Positions 26,160 to 34,865 of a stretch of DNA of 64,000 nt are shown piece after piece. Source of the DNA: Planctomycetota bacterium (GTDB lineage: Bacteria; Planctomycetota; Phycisphaerae; Phycisphaerales; UBA1924); NCBI GenBank assembly GCA_018242625.1, contig JAFEBO010000004.1, positions 124,001-188,000 on the forward strand, read 5' to 3'. How positions within the stretch are numbered: position 1 is the first letter of the stretch; each line of letters begins with the position of its first letter. The notes under the pieces are model-generated. The model was not told the DNA's origin. It did no database searches and was given only the letters and a program-made list of their open reading frames with translations. Both the position numbers and the translations under genes were made by a program.

Positions 26160-26828
26160 ATGCCCGCCTACCAGGACCTCGAAAACGAAAGCGTGAACCA
26201 CATGTCGCGCGCCGTGCTCCGCGGCGTCCCCGTGGGCTCCACGATCGACATCGGCTGTTCGAACGGGAGCTGGTCGCGACACGCCCGAAAGTACTGGCCA
26301 AACAGCTCGTCCCTCCTCGTCGACGCGAACCCGGCGCACCGGCCCGCCCTCGAGCAGTACATGCTCGAAATGCCCCGCAGCCACGTGAAGTTCGGCGCCG
26401 CGGGCCCGAGCGTCGGCAAGGTGAAGTTCTTCGCGACCTCAGACCCTCTGAGCGGCACCGTTTCGCTCGGAATGCCCGGCGAGTTCGAGGTCGACCAGTT
26501 CTCCATCGACGCAATGGTCGAAGAGTCCAAGCTCCCCCCGCCTTACTTCCTCAAGCTGGACACGCACGGGTACGAGCTCGAGATCCTGCAGGGAGCCGCA
26601 AAGACGATCCGCGACACCACGATGATCCAGCTCGAGGTTTACAACTTCCGCCTGCGGGAAGGCGTGCCGGTTTTCCCCGAGATGTGCTTCCACATGGACA
26701 AGCTCGGTTATCGCCTGGCGGATGTTTTCCAGGTCATGCACCGCCCCAGCGACGGGCTCATGTGGCAGGCCGATGCGCTGTTTGAGTCCAAAGCCGCCCC
26801 CTGGTGGCGCAACAACGGCTGGCCGTAA
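26160..26828 (+). CDS. FkbM-family SAM-dependent methyltransferase
   Basis: The product is 222 aa. The SAM loop STIDIGCSNGSWSRHARKYW and the acidic motif LLVDANP are followed by the FkbM signature YFLKLDTHGYELEILQGA, in which the Asp and Glu are conserved. FkbM enzymes O-methylate sugars or polyketides, here perhaps a surface glycan. The ATG at 26160 places the SAM motif at the usual distance; the open frame upstream is not protein-like. It converges with a GT2 glycosyltransferase gene 6 nt away, which supports a glycan role, although the two are on opposite strands. Confidence 0.88.
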   Translation: MPAYQDLENESVNHMSRAVLRGVPVGSTIDIGCSNGSWSRHARKYWPNSSSLLVDANPAHRPALEQYMLEMPRSHVKFGAAGPSVGKVKFFATSDPLSGTVSLGMPGEFEVDQFSIDAMVEESKLPPPYFLKLDTHGYELEILQGAAKTIRDTTMIQLEVYNFRLREGVPVFPEMCFHMDKLGYRLADVFQVMHRPSDGLMWQADALFESKAAPWWRNNGWP

Positions 26829-26834
26829 GGATCC

Positions 26835-27701
26835 TCAGGCGACCAGCACGGCGGCGGGATTCTCCCGCTCGATCCTCTGATCCCGGCCCGTCTGTTCGAG
26901 TCCCAGCACCGCCCGCGTTTTCTTTTCGCGCCGGACCTCGTCGAGCATCGCAAAGTTGCGCTCGACGGCCTCGCGCGTGATCGTCGTGTCGCGTGGGTGA
27001 TCCAGATGAAGGCAGATGGCGTTGTAGCGGACATGGCGCGAGGTCAGGCCCGAGTTGCGGAGGCGCTGGCCGAGTTCGACGTCTTCCTTGCCCCAGCCGA
27101 ATCGTTCGTCGAAGCCACCGACCCGCAGCGCATCGGCCCGCCAGCAGGAGGCGTTGCTGCCGCTGAATCGCGCCGGAGTGAAGTTGATGATGTCCGTGAT
27201 CGGCGCGAGCGGCCGCGGCACCAGCACCTTGACGCAGGATCGCCGCCAGACCATTCCGTTCCGGAACTGCCAGCGCGGGGAAAAGGCACGCCCGGAAGTG
27301 ACGTCGTCGGGTGTGATGCGGTCCGAGACGGCCTTGTTCATGCGCAGATCGCCGCCGGCAAGGAAGCGGCCCGGACGCGCAAACCGCAAGTGTCCCCGGA
27401 GCCAGTCCGAACGGTGGATGCAGTCGCCGTCGGAAAAAACCATGTAATCGGCGCACGACTCGCGGAGCGCCGCGTTCATGATGCGGCACTTGCGCCAGCC
27501 TTGATGTTCCTGCCAGATGTGTATCACCGGGAACGCTGCGACAGCGCGGAACCGGCGGACGACCTCGCGGGTTTCCTCACCCGATCCGTCGTCGGCGATG
27601 ATGAGTTCGTCCGGCAGGATCGATTGTGCCGCCAGCCCGGCCAGAGTCCGACGCAGATACTGCGGCTTGTCGAAGGTGCTGATGACGACCGAAGTTTGCA
27701 T
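26835..27701 (-). CDS. Family 2 glycosyltransferase
   Basis: The product is 288 aa. The GT-A fold starts at VVISTFDKPQYLRRTLAGLA and continues with LIIADDGSGEET and the metal-binding motif FSDGDCIHRSDW, a DGD variant of DXD. A second module carries NASCWRADALRVGGFDERFG then WGKEDVELGQRL, the pattern of the galactosyltransferase C-terminal domain, with the catalytic acidic residues in ED. It probably transfers a hexose or GalNAc-type sugar onto a glycan in the cytoplasm. There is no membrane segment. It is convergent with the FkbM gene. Confidence 0.9.
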   Translation of the reverse strand: MQTSVVISTFDKPQYLRRTLAGLAAQSILPDELIIADDGSGEETREVVRRFRAVAAFPVIHIWQEHQGWRKCRIMNAALRESCADYMVFSDGDCIHRSDWLRGHLRFARPGRFLAGGDLRMNKAVSDRITPDDVTSGRAFSPRWQFRNGMVWRRSCVKVLVPRPLAPITDIINFTPARFSGSNASCWRADALRVGGFDERFGWGKEDVELGQRLRNSGLTSRHVRYNAICLHLDHPRDTTITREAVERNFAMLDEVRREKKTRAVLGLEQTGRDQRIERENPAAVLVA

Positions 27702-27740
27702 TGCCGCACCCCGAGCGCGTGGTGGGAAAAGGGTAGCAGA

Positions 27741-28691
27741 CTAGCGCCCGAGCAGCGAGGCAACCGCCATCGCGCAGCCGCGGCAGAGGGTGTAGCCCGC
27801 GCCGCCGTGGCCGTAGTTATGGATGATCCGGGGATTCGCGGGGTCGGGTTCGAGGCGGACGGCCGGCCGGTAGGGGCGCAGCCCGGCGCGCTCGCGGATG
27901 ATCGGGCCGGGCTTGAGGCTGAGGGCGGCGGCGCGATCGAGGATGGAGCGGGTCAGGGACGGAGAGGTCGTAAGCGGCCGGGTGTCGGGCGACGGCTCGG
28001 CGCAGCCGCCAACAACGACTTCGCCTCGGCGCGGGATGGTGTAGAACATGGCGTGCTCGTCGCGCTCGTCGCCGATGCAGAGGCCGAGGTCGAGTTCGCC
28101 CGGTTCGGTGACAACGACCTGACCAAAGACGCCGACGAGCTCGCGATCTCCGGTGAGGGCGCGGGCTTTGAGACCGGTGCAATTGATCAGGAAGTCGGCC
28201 TTCTGGTCGGCCAGTGTGGCGTCAAGAGAGGTGACGGTCGCGGTCTGGACTTTGGCTTTCAACTGCGACTGGAGCCAGGGAAGGAAGTAGCGGGGCTCGG
28301 CGCGGGGGGCGCTGAATTTCCAGGCGAGTTTGGCGCCTTTGGGAAACGGCCGGCCGAAGTAGTCGTGAACGACTTGCAGATCCGGTGCGGCATCGGCCCA
28401 CCAGGGGCGGCGGTCGTCGTCGGCGAGTTCGATGCGTGTCAGAACATCGACGCCGGCCTGCGGGGTGGTTCGGGAGAGATTGAGCAGCCAATCACGGGTG
28501 ATTCCTGCCCACGCGGGCACCTTGTCGACCGGCCCGACTTTGAAGGGGTACCAGACGGCGCCGGCGACGCTGGAGACGATGGCATCGCCGGTTTCTGCCG
28601 CGAGAATGCGGACGGAATGCCCGGCTTCTTCGAGAGCGAGGGCGGTAGAGAGCCCGATGACTCCGGCGCCGATGACGACAACTTCTGCCAT
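27741..28691 (-). CDS. FAD-dependent D-amino-acid-oxidase-like enzyme
   Basis: The product is 316 aa. A Rossmann GXGXXG motif (VVVIGAGVIGLSTALALEEAG) starts at residue 4, and a C-terminal FAD/substrate signature appears as RIIHNYGHGGAGYTLCRGCA. The middle segments VSSVAGAVWYPF and LINCTGLKARALTGD are characteristic of D-amino-acid oxidases. The reaction is oxidative deamination of a D-amino acid to an imino acid with H2O2. D-aspartate or a glycine-type substrate is also possible. The ATG at 28691 places the FAD motif correctly. A TTG at 28727 overlaps the upstream stop as TTGA and would add 12 residues by translational coupling. Confidence 0.85.
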   Translation of the reverse strand: MAEVVVIGAGVIGLSTALALEEAGHSVRILAAETGDAIVSSVAGAVWYPFKVGPVDKVPAWAGITRDWLLNLSRTTPQAGVDVLTRIELADDDRRPWWADAAPDLQVVHDYFGRPFPKGAKLAWKFSAPRAEPRYFLPWLQSQLKAKVQTATVTSLDATLADQKADFLINCTGLKARALTGDRELVGVFGQVVVTEPGELDLGLCIGDERDEHAMFYTIPRRGEVVVGGCAEPSPDTRPLTTSPSLTRSILDRAAALSLKPGPIIRERAGLRPYRPAVRLEPDPANPRIIHNYGHGGAGYTLCRGCAMAVASLLGR

Positions 28692-28723
28692 GGCGGAGGG
28701 TACGCGGCGGCGGGCCAGTCTTG

Positions 28724-29653
28724 TCAACCCGCGTACGGGTCCGCGGCCAGTGCGTCCATTGCTCGCTTGCCCGCGATGGCGGCGAGGACGATGAAGGGGA
28801 TTGCCGCGACGGCGAGGCGCAGGATGGTGCGTTTGGTCGACGGGGCGGCGGGTTTCCAGATGGTGTCGAGCGCGAAGGGGAGGATGGGCACGAGCGCGAC
28901 GAGGGCGGTGAAGAGAAGTTTCAGCCAGGCGGGGTCGTCGCCGGCGCCGAGCGCGGCGGCGAAGGTGATCATCGCGGCAACGATGAGGGGGACGTGCGTG
29001 GCGTTTTCGGCGAGGCGGAGGTTGGGGCGGATGAGCGCGACGGCGGCGCCGCCGAGGAGCGTCCAGGCGATGATGCCGATGTACTGCGCGCTCGGGAGAG
29101 AACTGAAGCCGGGCTCGCAGGCGACCGCCGCGGCAAGCGTTGTGAGCGCGAGGATGCCGATGCCGCTCACACCTTTATTGAGTGTGACGACATGTGAGAG
29201 CGCGAACCAGGCGCTGGTGGCGATGATGCCCAGAGCGCCGAGCCAGGCGAGTTTTTCGGGAAAGGACCAGCGGAAGAGGAAGATCTGGGCGACGAAGCCG
29301 CCGAGCGTGACGATCGCGCCGAAGCGGGCGAGCAGGCGCAGTGCGCGGGGGCGCGGCAGTGTGAGGGCGACGAGGGCGAGGATGGTCGCGATGAGCGTTG
29401 TGAGCAGGGGCCATTCGGAGGCGGAGCGCGGGTAGAGGACGAACTTGCCGGCGATGAGAGGTTGCAGGATGAACACGAGCCCGCAGAGGAGGACGGGGAG
29501 GATCCATGCGTGGCGAGGGCGCGGGAGTTTGCCGTCGGGGCCGGGCTGCTCGGGGCGTTTGGGTGCGATGAGGAAGAAAAGGATCGCGCCCACAATGAAT
29601 GGGGGGATCGATCCGAGCAGGAGCAGCTTGATCTGTTCGGCGGGGAGATTCAT
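28724..29653 (-). CDS. Unknown polytopic membrane protein
   Basis: The product is 309 aa and very hydrophobic, with about eight to nine membrane segments visible from residue 8 on (LLLLGSIPPFIVGAILFFLI, AWILPVLLCGLVFILQPLI, LLTTLIATILALVALTL and further ones). Short polar loops contain no catalytic motif that can be recognised. It ends 33 nt before the oxidase ATG, or overlaps its alternative TTG start, so the two are probably co-transcribed. Transport of a substrate related to the oxidase is possible but unsupported. The next gene in its transcription direction is the oxidase; upstream lies the YceI terminator. Confidence 0.75.
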   Translation of the reverse strand: MNLPAEQIKLLLLGSIPPFIVGAILFFLIAPKRPEQPGPDGKLPRPRHAWILPVLLCGLVFILQPLIAGKFVLYPRSASEWPLLTTLIATILALVALTLPRPRALRLLARFGAIVTLGGFVAQIFLFRWSFPEKLAWLGALGIIATSAWFALSHVVTLNKGVSGIGILALTTLAAAVACEPGFSSLPSAQYIGIIAWTLLGGAAVALIRPNLRLAENATHVPLIVAAMITFAAALGAGDDPAWLKLLFTALVALVPILPFALDTIWKPAAPSTKRTILRLAVAAIPFIVLAAIAGKRAMDALAADPYAG

Positions 29654-29719
29654 GGGGAAATCGAAAGGTCCGAGTTTTCAGAGGGAAAGAGGCAGAGAAG
29701 AGTGGCAATTCTCGAAAAG

Positions 29720-29749
29720 AAAACGCACCGCGGTGAGACGGTGCGTTTT
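29720..29749 (-). terminator. Intrinsic terminator of the YceI-like gene
   Basis: An 11-bp perfect stem, AAAACGCACCG paired with CGGTGCGTTTT, surrounds the 8-nt loop CGGTGAGA. On the minus strand it ends in TTTTCTTTTC. It lies 64 nt after the yceI-like stop. Confidence 0.88.
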
Positions 29750-29813
29750 GAAAAGCGGGTGAAAGGCATCGGTCTTCCGCGGCTCGTTTGCGCGGCGAAG
29801 GGGATTTGGCGAA

Positions 29814-30425
29814 TCAGGCGCCCTTGCCGCCCTCGGCGCTGAAGAGGATCATGACATCGTCGCTGAGGCCGGGGCCGACCATGAAGGAGACGCCGTAATC
29901 GGCGCGCTTGATGTTGAACTTGGTTTCGAAGCCGGCGACTTCGCCGTTGCGGGCCTTGCCGCGGCCGGTGTCGGTGACGCTGACGGTGACTTCCTTGGTC
30001 TTGCCGCGGATGGTGAGATCGCCGGTGACGTCGTAGGTGTTTTCGCCGGACTTCTTGAAGGACTTGGACTTGAAGGTCATGACGGGGAATTCGGCGGCGG
30101 AGAAGAAGTCGCCGCTCTTGAGGTGTTTATCGCGACCGGCGTTGGCGGTGTCGACGGATTCGGTGTCGATGGTGATATCGATGAAGCTTTTGGAGGGGTC
30201 GGCGGCGTCGATGTTGAAGCTGCCGCCGGCCTTGTTGAAGCGGCCGTAGAAGTTGGAGACGCCGTTGTGCTTGACGCCGAAGATGGAGGAGGTGTGGACG
30301 GGGTCGACCTTGTAGCCGTTGTCGGCGAGGGCGGCGGTGACGGGCGTGCCGCCGCCGATGAGGGCGAGGCCGGCGATACCGGCGGCGAGGGCGAGCGAAG
30401 CGACGCACATCGGGCAGACTTTCAT
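29814..30425 (-). CDS. YceI-family exported protein
   Basis: The product is 203 aa. It has a signal peptide with a long hydrophobic stretch (SLALAAGIAGLALIGGG), then the YceI lipocalin-like barrel: YKVDPVHTSSIFGVKHNGVS, FNIDAADPSKSFIDITID, FPVMTFKSKSF, VTGDLTIRGKTKEVTVSV and a final FNIKRADYGVSFM strand. YceI proteins bind isoprenoid or other amphiphilic ligands in the periplasm. The ATG at 30425, with GGAG 8 nt upstream, begins the signal sequence. It is a single-gene unit divergent from the PLP enzyme and closed by a strong terminator. Confidence 0.92.
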   Translation of the reverse strand: MKVCPMCVASLALAAGIAGLALIGGGTPVTAALADNGYKVDPVHTSSIFGVKHNGVSNFYGRFNKAGGSFNIDAADPSKSFIDITIDTESVDTANAGRDKHLKSGDFFSAAEFPVMTFKSKSFKKSGENTYDVTGDLTIRGKTKEVTVSVTDTGRGKARNGEVAGFETKFNIKRADYGVSFMVGPGLSDDVMILFSAEGGKGA

Positions 30426-30592
30426 TCGTGAACTCCGAGGGGTGAGAGAGATCCCTTTTCCATAAGGGAGGATGGTACCGGGGTTGGATGCGCTGTTGCG
30501 GGGCGGGTTTCGCGGGTGCGTGTGGGGAAAGGGAACTGTTTGGGTGCGATGCGTAGACTGGCGATGGCGGAAGGTCGCCAAGGGAGCTTCGC

Positions 30593-31912
30593 ATGGCCTT
30601 GTCCAAGTTTGATCAGCGCACGGATTCGTTGTTCAGCCAGTTGCGTGACCAGAAGGTCTGGAAGGAATTGCAAACCATTGAAGGGCCGATGGATGCGAGG
30701 ATCCGGCTGAAGGGGTACGGCGATGTGCTGTGCTTCTGCTCGAACAACTACCTGGGGCTGGCGAATCACCCGGAGGTGATTGAGGCGGGCGTGAAGGGGC
30801 TGAGGGATTACGGGGCGGGGACGGCGAGCGTGCGGTTTATCTGCGGGACTTTTTCGCCGCACCATGAATTGGAGCAAGAGATCGCGCGGATGATGGGGAC
30901 GGAGAGTTCTTATACGTTCGTGAGCGCCTGGACGGCGGCGGAGGCGCTGTTTCCGACGTGCACGGAGCCGGGCGACTGCATCATCAGCGATGAACTGAAC
31001 CACGCGTGCATCATCGATGCGATCCGGCTGACGACGGTGATCAAGAAGGGCGTGCAGAAGGCGGTGTACGCGAACAACAGACTGGAGGGGGAGAAGAGTC
31101 TGCGCGCGGCGCTTGAGGGCGCGAAGAAGAACCCGGAAGTGACGGGGCAGATCTGGGTTGTTACGGACGGGGTGTTCAGCATGGAAGGTTCGATCGCGGA
31201 TCTGCCGGCGATGCGGAAGATGTGCGATGAGTACGGGGCCCTGCTGGTGGTGGATGATTCGCACGGGCACGGGGTGATGGGGAAGCTTGGGCGGGGGACG
31301 CATGAGCACTTTGGAATGGCACCGCCGCTTCGTGCAAGAAATGCAATGGCATTCACCGCAGAGAACGCAGAGAACGCAGAGAACGCGGAGAAAGACGCGG
31401 AGAAGAGCGGGAAGGGATTGAATGCGGGCGGCGTTGGGCGTGTGGACATCTTTACGGGCACGCTTGGCAAGGCGCTGGGTGGTGGGGCGGGCGGGTTTGT
31501 GGCGGCGAGTGAGCGGGTGACGAAGCTGCTCATTCAGCGGGGGCGGCCGACGCTCTTTAGCAATGCGTTGCCGGTGACGGTGGCGTGCAGTGCGAAGAAG
31601 GCTATTGAGATCATGCTGCGGGAGCCCGAGCGTGTGCAGAAGCTGAAGGACAACACGGCGTACGCGCGGAAGAAGATCAAGGAGGCGGGGTTTGATGTGC
31701 TCGAGAGCCCGACGGCGATCTGCCCGATCATTGTGGGGGAGACGGCGAAGGCGATTGCCATGAGCAAGCGGCTCTTGGAACTGGGCGTGTTTGTGATCGG
31801 GTTTGGGTATCCGGTGGTGCCGGAGGGGCATGCGCGGTTGCGGTGCCAGATTTCGGCGGCGCATTCGACGGCGGATATTGATGCGCTGGTGGGAGCTCTA
31901 AAGAGACTATGA
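30593..31912 (+). CDS. PLP-dependent alpha-oxoamine synthase, KBL/AONS type, with in-frame repeat insertion
   Basis: The product is 439 aa, about 40 longer than usual for this family. The family order is intact: CSNNYLGLANHP, YGAGTASVRFICGTFSPHHE, DELNHACIIDAIRL, VVTDGVFSMEGSIADLP, VVDDSHGHGVMG (Asp221, His224) and the PLP lysine K293 in FTGTLGKALGGG. It condenses an acyl-CoA with an amino acid. 2-amino-3-oxobutyrate CoA ligase (glycine C-acetyltransferase) is the best guess, with 8-amino-7-oxononanoate synthase or serine palmitoyltransferase as alternatives. Residues 243-280 are an insertion absent from relatives and built on a nonamer repeat encoding AEN. GGGAG lies 6 nt before the ATG. Confidence 0.85.
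   Translation: MALSKFDQRTDSLFSQLRDQKVWKELQTIEGPMDARIRLKGYGDVLCFCSNNYLGLANHPEVIEAGVKGLRDYGAGTASVRFICGTFSPHHELEQEIARMMGTESSYTFVSAWTAAEALFPTCTEPGDCIISDELNHACIIDAIRLTTVIKKGVQKAVYANNRLEGEKSLRAALEGAKKNPEVTGQIWVVTDGVFSMEGSIADLPAMRKMCDEYGALLVVDDSHGHGVMGKLGRGTHEHFGMAPPLRARNAMAFTAENAENAENAEKDAEKSGKGLNAGGVGRVDIFTGTLGKALGGGAGGFVAASERVTKLLIQRGRPTLFSNALPVTVACSAKKAIEIMLREPERVQKLKDNTAYARKKIKEAGFDVLESPTAICPIIVGETAKAIAMSKRLLELGVFVIGFGYPVVPEGHARLRCQISAAHSTADIDALVGALKRL
31358..31393 (+). repeat. Nonamer tandem repeat in frame within the KBL/AONS-type gene
   Basis: Three perfect copies of GCAGAGAAC are followed by GCGGAGAAA, encoding Ala-Glu-Asn three times and then Ala-Glu-Lys. A degenerate GACGCGGAG continues the pattern. 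It lies in the loop between the conserved HFG and GRVDIFTGTLGKALGG segments. Confidence 0.9.
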
Positions 31913-32035
31913 AAGTCAGCAGCGCGCAAAGCGGAACGAAACGCGCCCTACCTTCCCTCAAGCTTGCCTGGGGTGGCTTGAGGCGTGCGGGGTGCGAAGA
32001 TCACGAGTCGGGGGACTGCGTGGGTTTGATTCTGG

Positions 32036-33655
32036 CTACTTCACCAATTCGATTTCACTGATGCGCCAGGTTTTCTCGAAGAAGGGTTCGAGGGGGCTGT
32101 AGAGGCGGAGGAGGGTGAACCAGCCTTTGCCGGGGGCGGTTTGGATCCAGTTGCCGCGCGGGATGCCTTGGGGCTGGGTGGGTGAGAAGTAGATGGTGGT
32201 GGAGCCGTCGGGCGAAGCTTCGGCGGCGGGGCTGGGGTAGGACTGGCTGCCGGCGCGGGGGAAGCGCTGCGGGGTGTCGAGCAGCGAGCGGGACTGGTTG
32301 TCGTAGACGGTGAGCGACCAGAAGGCGCGGGCGGGGATGTCTTTGGGGAGCGTGACCTTGTAGGTTTTCGCGCCGTCGAAGGGGTTACCGGCGGCATCGA
32401 GGAAGCCCATGAGGTATTGCGAGCCGACGCCGGGGATGCGCATGATCATGCCGGGCGAGTCGAGCGTGTAGGCGTAGTAGAAGGCGGTGCGTGAATCGAG
32501 GGTGCGGGCGCCGGTGGGCGGGTAGGGTTTGAACATGCCTTCGCGGGTGAATGCCGGGGGCGGGGTTTCGAAGAGAGCGCCGCCCTGGAAGAGCATGTTG
32601 GCCCACTTGGAATCGGGGTAGTAGGCCCAGTCCGGGTGGGAGACGTTGGAGCGCCAGTTGAGGCTGCGGCCGGCGGCGTTGCCGACTGCCGCGGCGTCGG
32701 TGAGGATTTTCTTCATGCGAGCGTCGGGCTGGAATGGTTTTCCGTGCGCGATGCCGATGGCGGCGAGCTGGCCGGCGAGTTCGACGTCGTAGCTGGTGGC
32801 GGGCTCCTGCTGGACGTTTTCGTTGAGCATCTCGAAGAAGCCGAAATCGCCGGGCGGGACGGTGTTGAACGCCTTGCCGCTGGCTTCGATGAATTTGGTT
32901 TCGGGGATGGGCGGGTTGACGGCGAGGCGGACGGTTCCTTCGAGTGCGGTGGCGATGCTGGTGCCGACGCCGCCGGGGGTGTAGGGGTAAAGCTTGAGGT
33001 TCTTCTTGACGTTTTCTGCGGCGGGCTTGGGGTCGTTGTTCACCAGGAACGAACGCGCGGCGTAGAGCACGCGGTTGGTCTTGGAGTGGGCGATGTAGAA
33101 GCCGCCCTCGGGGAGCGGGCCGGTGTAGCCGGGGGGGACGAGGAGGTATTTGCCGCCGCCGCCGCGGTCGGGGCCGGGGAAGCCGACGTCGATGATCCAG
33201 CTGAACCACATGTCGTTGATGGTGCCCAGGCCGAGCGGGGGCTGCTCGAGGACCATCGGACCCTTGGAGAGGTTGATGACGCCCATGTAGTAAATGGTGT
33301 CGCAGTTGGCGGTTAGGAAGAGGGACTTGGCGTCCATCAGCTCGGAGTAGATGACGAAGGTGTTGTCTTCGGCGCCGATACTCTGGAAGCCTTTGCCGAG
33401 GGCGAAGGCGGAGGCGCCGCGGAAACTGTTGTTGTAGGCGGCGAGGGCGTTGTTGAAGTCGAGGGCGTCGCGCACGCGCTCGGCGGTGGCGGGGGTGGGC
33501 ACGCCGTTCCAGAATTCGAGCGGGCCGATGGAGGAATCGACTTTGTCGGGCGTGATGAGTGAGGGCGGCAGTGCGCTGTCCTGAGCGGAAGCGGGCTTGA
33601 GAGTTGCTGCGGCGACGACGAGCGCGGTGAGTGCGATGGAATTGACGGATTTCAA
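32036..33655 (-). CDS. DUF1254/DUF1214 exported protein
   Basis: The product is 539 aa. The DUF1254 part has FVIYSELMDAKSLFLTANCD then IYYMGVINLSKGPMVLEQPP. The DUF1214 part has YYAYTLDSPGMIMRIPGVGS, then YKVTLPKDIPARAFWSLTVY and the end NWIQTAPGKGWFTLLRLYSP. Both domains usually occur together in exported proteins of unknown activity. The start is taken as TTG at 33655, since GGAGG lies 5 nt before it and it begins a clear signal peptide (KSVNSIALTALVVAAATLKP, cleavage after ASA). An ATG 27 nt upstream lacks such support. It is a single gene on the minus strand. Confidence 0.88.
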   Translation of the reverse strand: MKSVNSIALTALVVAAATLKPASAQDSALPPSLITPDKVDSSIGPLEFWNGVPTPATAERVRDALDFNNALAAYNNSFRGASAFALGKGFQSIGAEDNTFVIYSELMDAKSLFLTANCDTIYYMGVINLSKGPMVLEQPPLGLGTINDMWFSWIIDVGFPGPDRGGGGKYLLVPPGYTGPLPEGGFYIAHSKTNRVLYAARSFLVNNDPKPAAENVKKNLKLYPYTPGGVGTSIATALEGTVRLAVNPPIPETKFIEASGKAFNTVPPGDFGFFEMLNENVQQEPATSYDVELAGQLAAIGIAHGKPFQPDARMKKILTDAAAVGNAAGRSLNWRSNVSHPDWAYYPDSKWANMLFQGGALFETPPPAFTREGMFKPYPPTGARTLDSRTAFYYAYTLDSPGMIMRIPGVGSQYLMGFLDAAGNPFDGAKTYKVTLPKDIPARAFWSLTVYDNQSRSLLDTPQRFPRAGSQSYPSPAAEASPDGSTTIYFSPTQPQGIPRGNWIQTAPGKGWFTLLRLYSPLEPFFEKTWRISEIELVK

Positions 33656-33786
33656 GGGTTCCTCCGGAATTGGCGGCAGCATAGCAAACGATGATGCGTC
33701 GCGCAAGCCTCAGGGCGATCTTGCATCGGGGCTGCAAAGTCGGGCGACTTTGGGATTCGCGATGGGTGCTGCTTGGATTCAGGTGT

Positions 33787-34371
33787 TCAGGCGCGAGGCT
33801 TGAGATCGTCCGCGACCGGACACCGGAGGCTCTTGTCGTACATGCCGGAGCGGTCGAAGCAGCAGGGGCGGCGTTTGCCTTTGGCGAGCATGTCGCAGGT
33901 TTTGGCGATGCGGCTGGCGCGGGTTTCGGCCTTCTTGGCGGAGGTCATGAAGAGGATCCAGTCGCGGCGGGCGACGGGAGTGATTTCCTTCCAGGCGATT
34001 TGTGCGTCTTTGGGCGCGGCGCTGAGGGCTTTGCGGAAATCGGGGGGGAGTTTGGGCTCGGGTTCTTCGTCGGGTGCGAGAGGTGTGAGTTCGAGTGCGA
34101 TGGTGTCGCCGGGGGCGGACTTGGATTGGGTTTGGAGTTTTTGATCGACCTTGAGCCAGTGGCTTCCGTTGCCGTCGGGTTGGAGCGTGGCGATGAAGGG
34201 GGTTTGGTTGAATGTGCCGCGGACGGAGACGGGGCCGCGGGAGGGGAGGGAGGCGGATGACTTGCGCGGGAGAAGCAGAAAGCACCAGGTCGCGGCTTTT
34301 TCGTCCTTTGGGCGGAAGAGCGGCGCGGTGAAGCGGATTGGTGAGCCGGCTTGTTGCCTGATTGGGGCCAT
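33787..34371 (-). CDS. YdeI/OmdA-family protein with DUF1905 domain
   Basis: The product is 194 aa. The N-terminal DUF1905 barrel shows WCFLLLPRKSSASLPSRGPV, then VRGTFNQTPFIATLQPDGNG and HWLKVDQKL. The C-terminal YdeI/OmdA part carries PPDFRKALSAAPKDAQIAW then ITPVARRDWILFMTSAKKAE and IAKTCDMLAKGKRRPCCFDR. Members occur widely as cytoplasmic proteins, and some are annotated in bacteriocin protection, but the biochemical role is not settled. It lies 30 nt after the SnoaL-like gene on the same strand and probably shares its transcript. There is no clear SD. Confidence 0.88.
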   Translation of the reverse strand: MAPIRQQAGSPIRFTAPLFRPKDEKAATWCFLLLPRKSSASLPSRGPVSVRGTFNQTPFIATLQPDGNGSHWLKVDQKLQTQSKSAPGDTIALELTPLAPDEEPEPKLPPDFRKALSAAPKDAQIAWKEITPVARRDWILFMTSAKKAETRASRIAKTCDMLAKGKRRPCCFDRSGMYDKSLRCPVADDLKPRA

Positions 34372-34401
34372 CGGGGAGGAGCGTGAGGGCGTGATGCGGG
34401 C

Positions 34402-34761
34402 TTACCACTTGCCGTCGAAGAAGAACTGTTCGCGGATGATCTTGTCGCCCTGGACGGTGTAGACGCCGACTTCTTCCTGGGCGATGCGTTTGCCGGTGTC
34501 GCGCGGGGTGATTTCGAAGGTGAAATGGACGGCGAACTGGTTGGGGCCGTTGAAGTAGGGGCCGCGGACTTTTTCGCCGTGGATTTCGTTCGCCGCGGCC
34601 CAGCGTTCGGACTTTTGGATGACGGCCTGCTGGCCGGCGGTTTGGGCGCCGCTGCCTTCGACGGAGACGATGTCGGGGTGGTACATGGTGCGCATGACGT
34701 CGAAGTTTTTGCCTTGGTTGCAGAGGTCGACGAATTGGCGGGCGAGGGTTTGGATGTTCAT
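34402..34761 (-). CDS. SnoaL-like/NTF2-fold protein
   Basis: The product is 119 aa, the usual length of a single SnoaL-like domain. It begins with the helix IQTLARQFVDLCNQGKNFDV, then the motif YHPDIVSVEG. The sheet follows with GPYFNGPNQFAVHFTFEITP and a final VYTVQGDKIIREQFFFDGKW, the standard ending of this family. Such proteins are cone-shaped binding or isomerase folds. Without clear catalytic residues no substrate can be given. It is the first gene of a two-gene leftward unit with the YdeI-like gene, and its start faces the ArsR promoter at 34866. Confidence 0.85.
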   Translation of the reverse strand: MNIQTLARQFVDLCNQGKNFDVMRTMYHPDIVSVEGSGAQTAGQQAVIQKSERWAAANEIHGEKVRGPYFNGPNQFAVHFTFEITPRDTGKRIAQEEVGVYTVQGDKIIREQFFFDGKW

Positions 34762-34865
34762 GACAGGAAGGTACGGGGCCGGGATGAGGACGCGTGGGTG
34801 GTGGAGGCGGGTGGTGGGGGAGCCGTGAAGAACTCTTTATTTCGGAGCGACTTGCGGATTGCGGC

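Noticed and set aside
26997-29435. An 812-codon plus-strand open frame across the glycosyltransferase, oxidase and membrane-protein genes.
   Set aside because: It spans three real genes on the other strand and their gaps; no domain is visible.
31358-31393. Tandem nonamer array considered as a CRISPR fragment.
   Set aside because: The units are adjacent without spacers and in frame within a gene.
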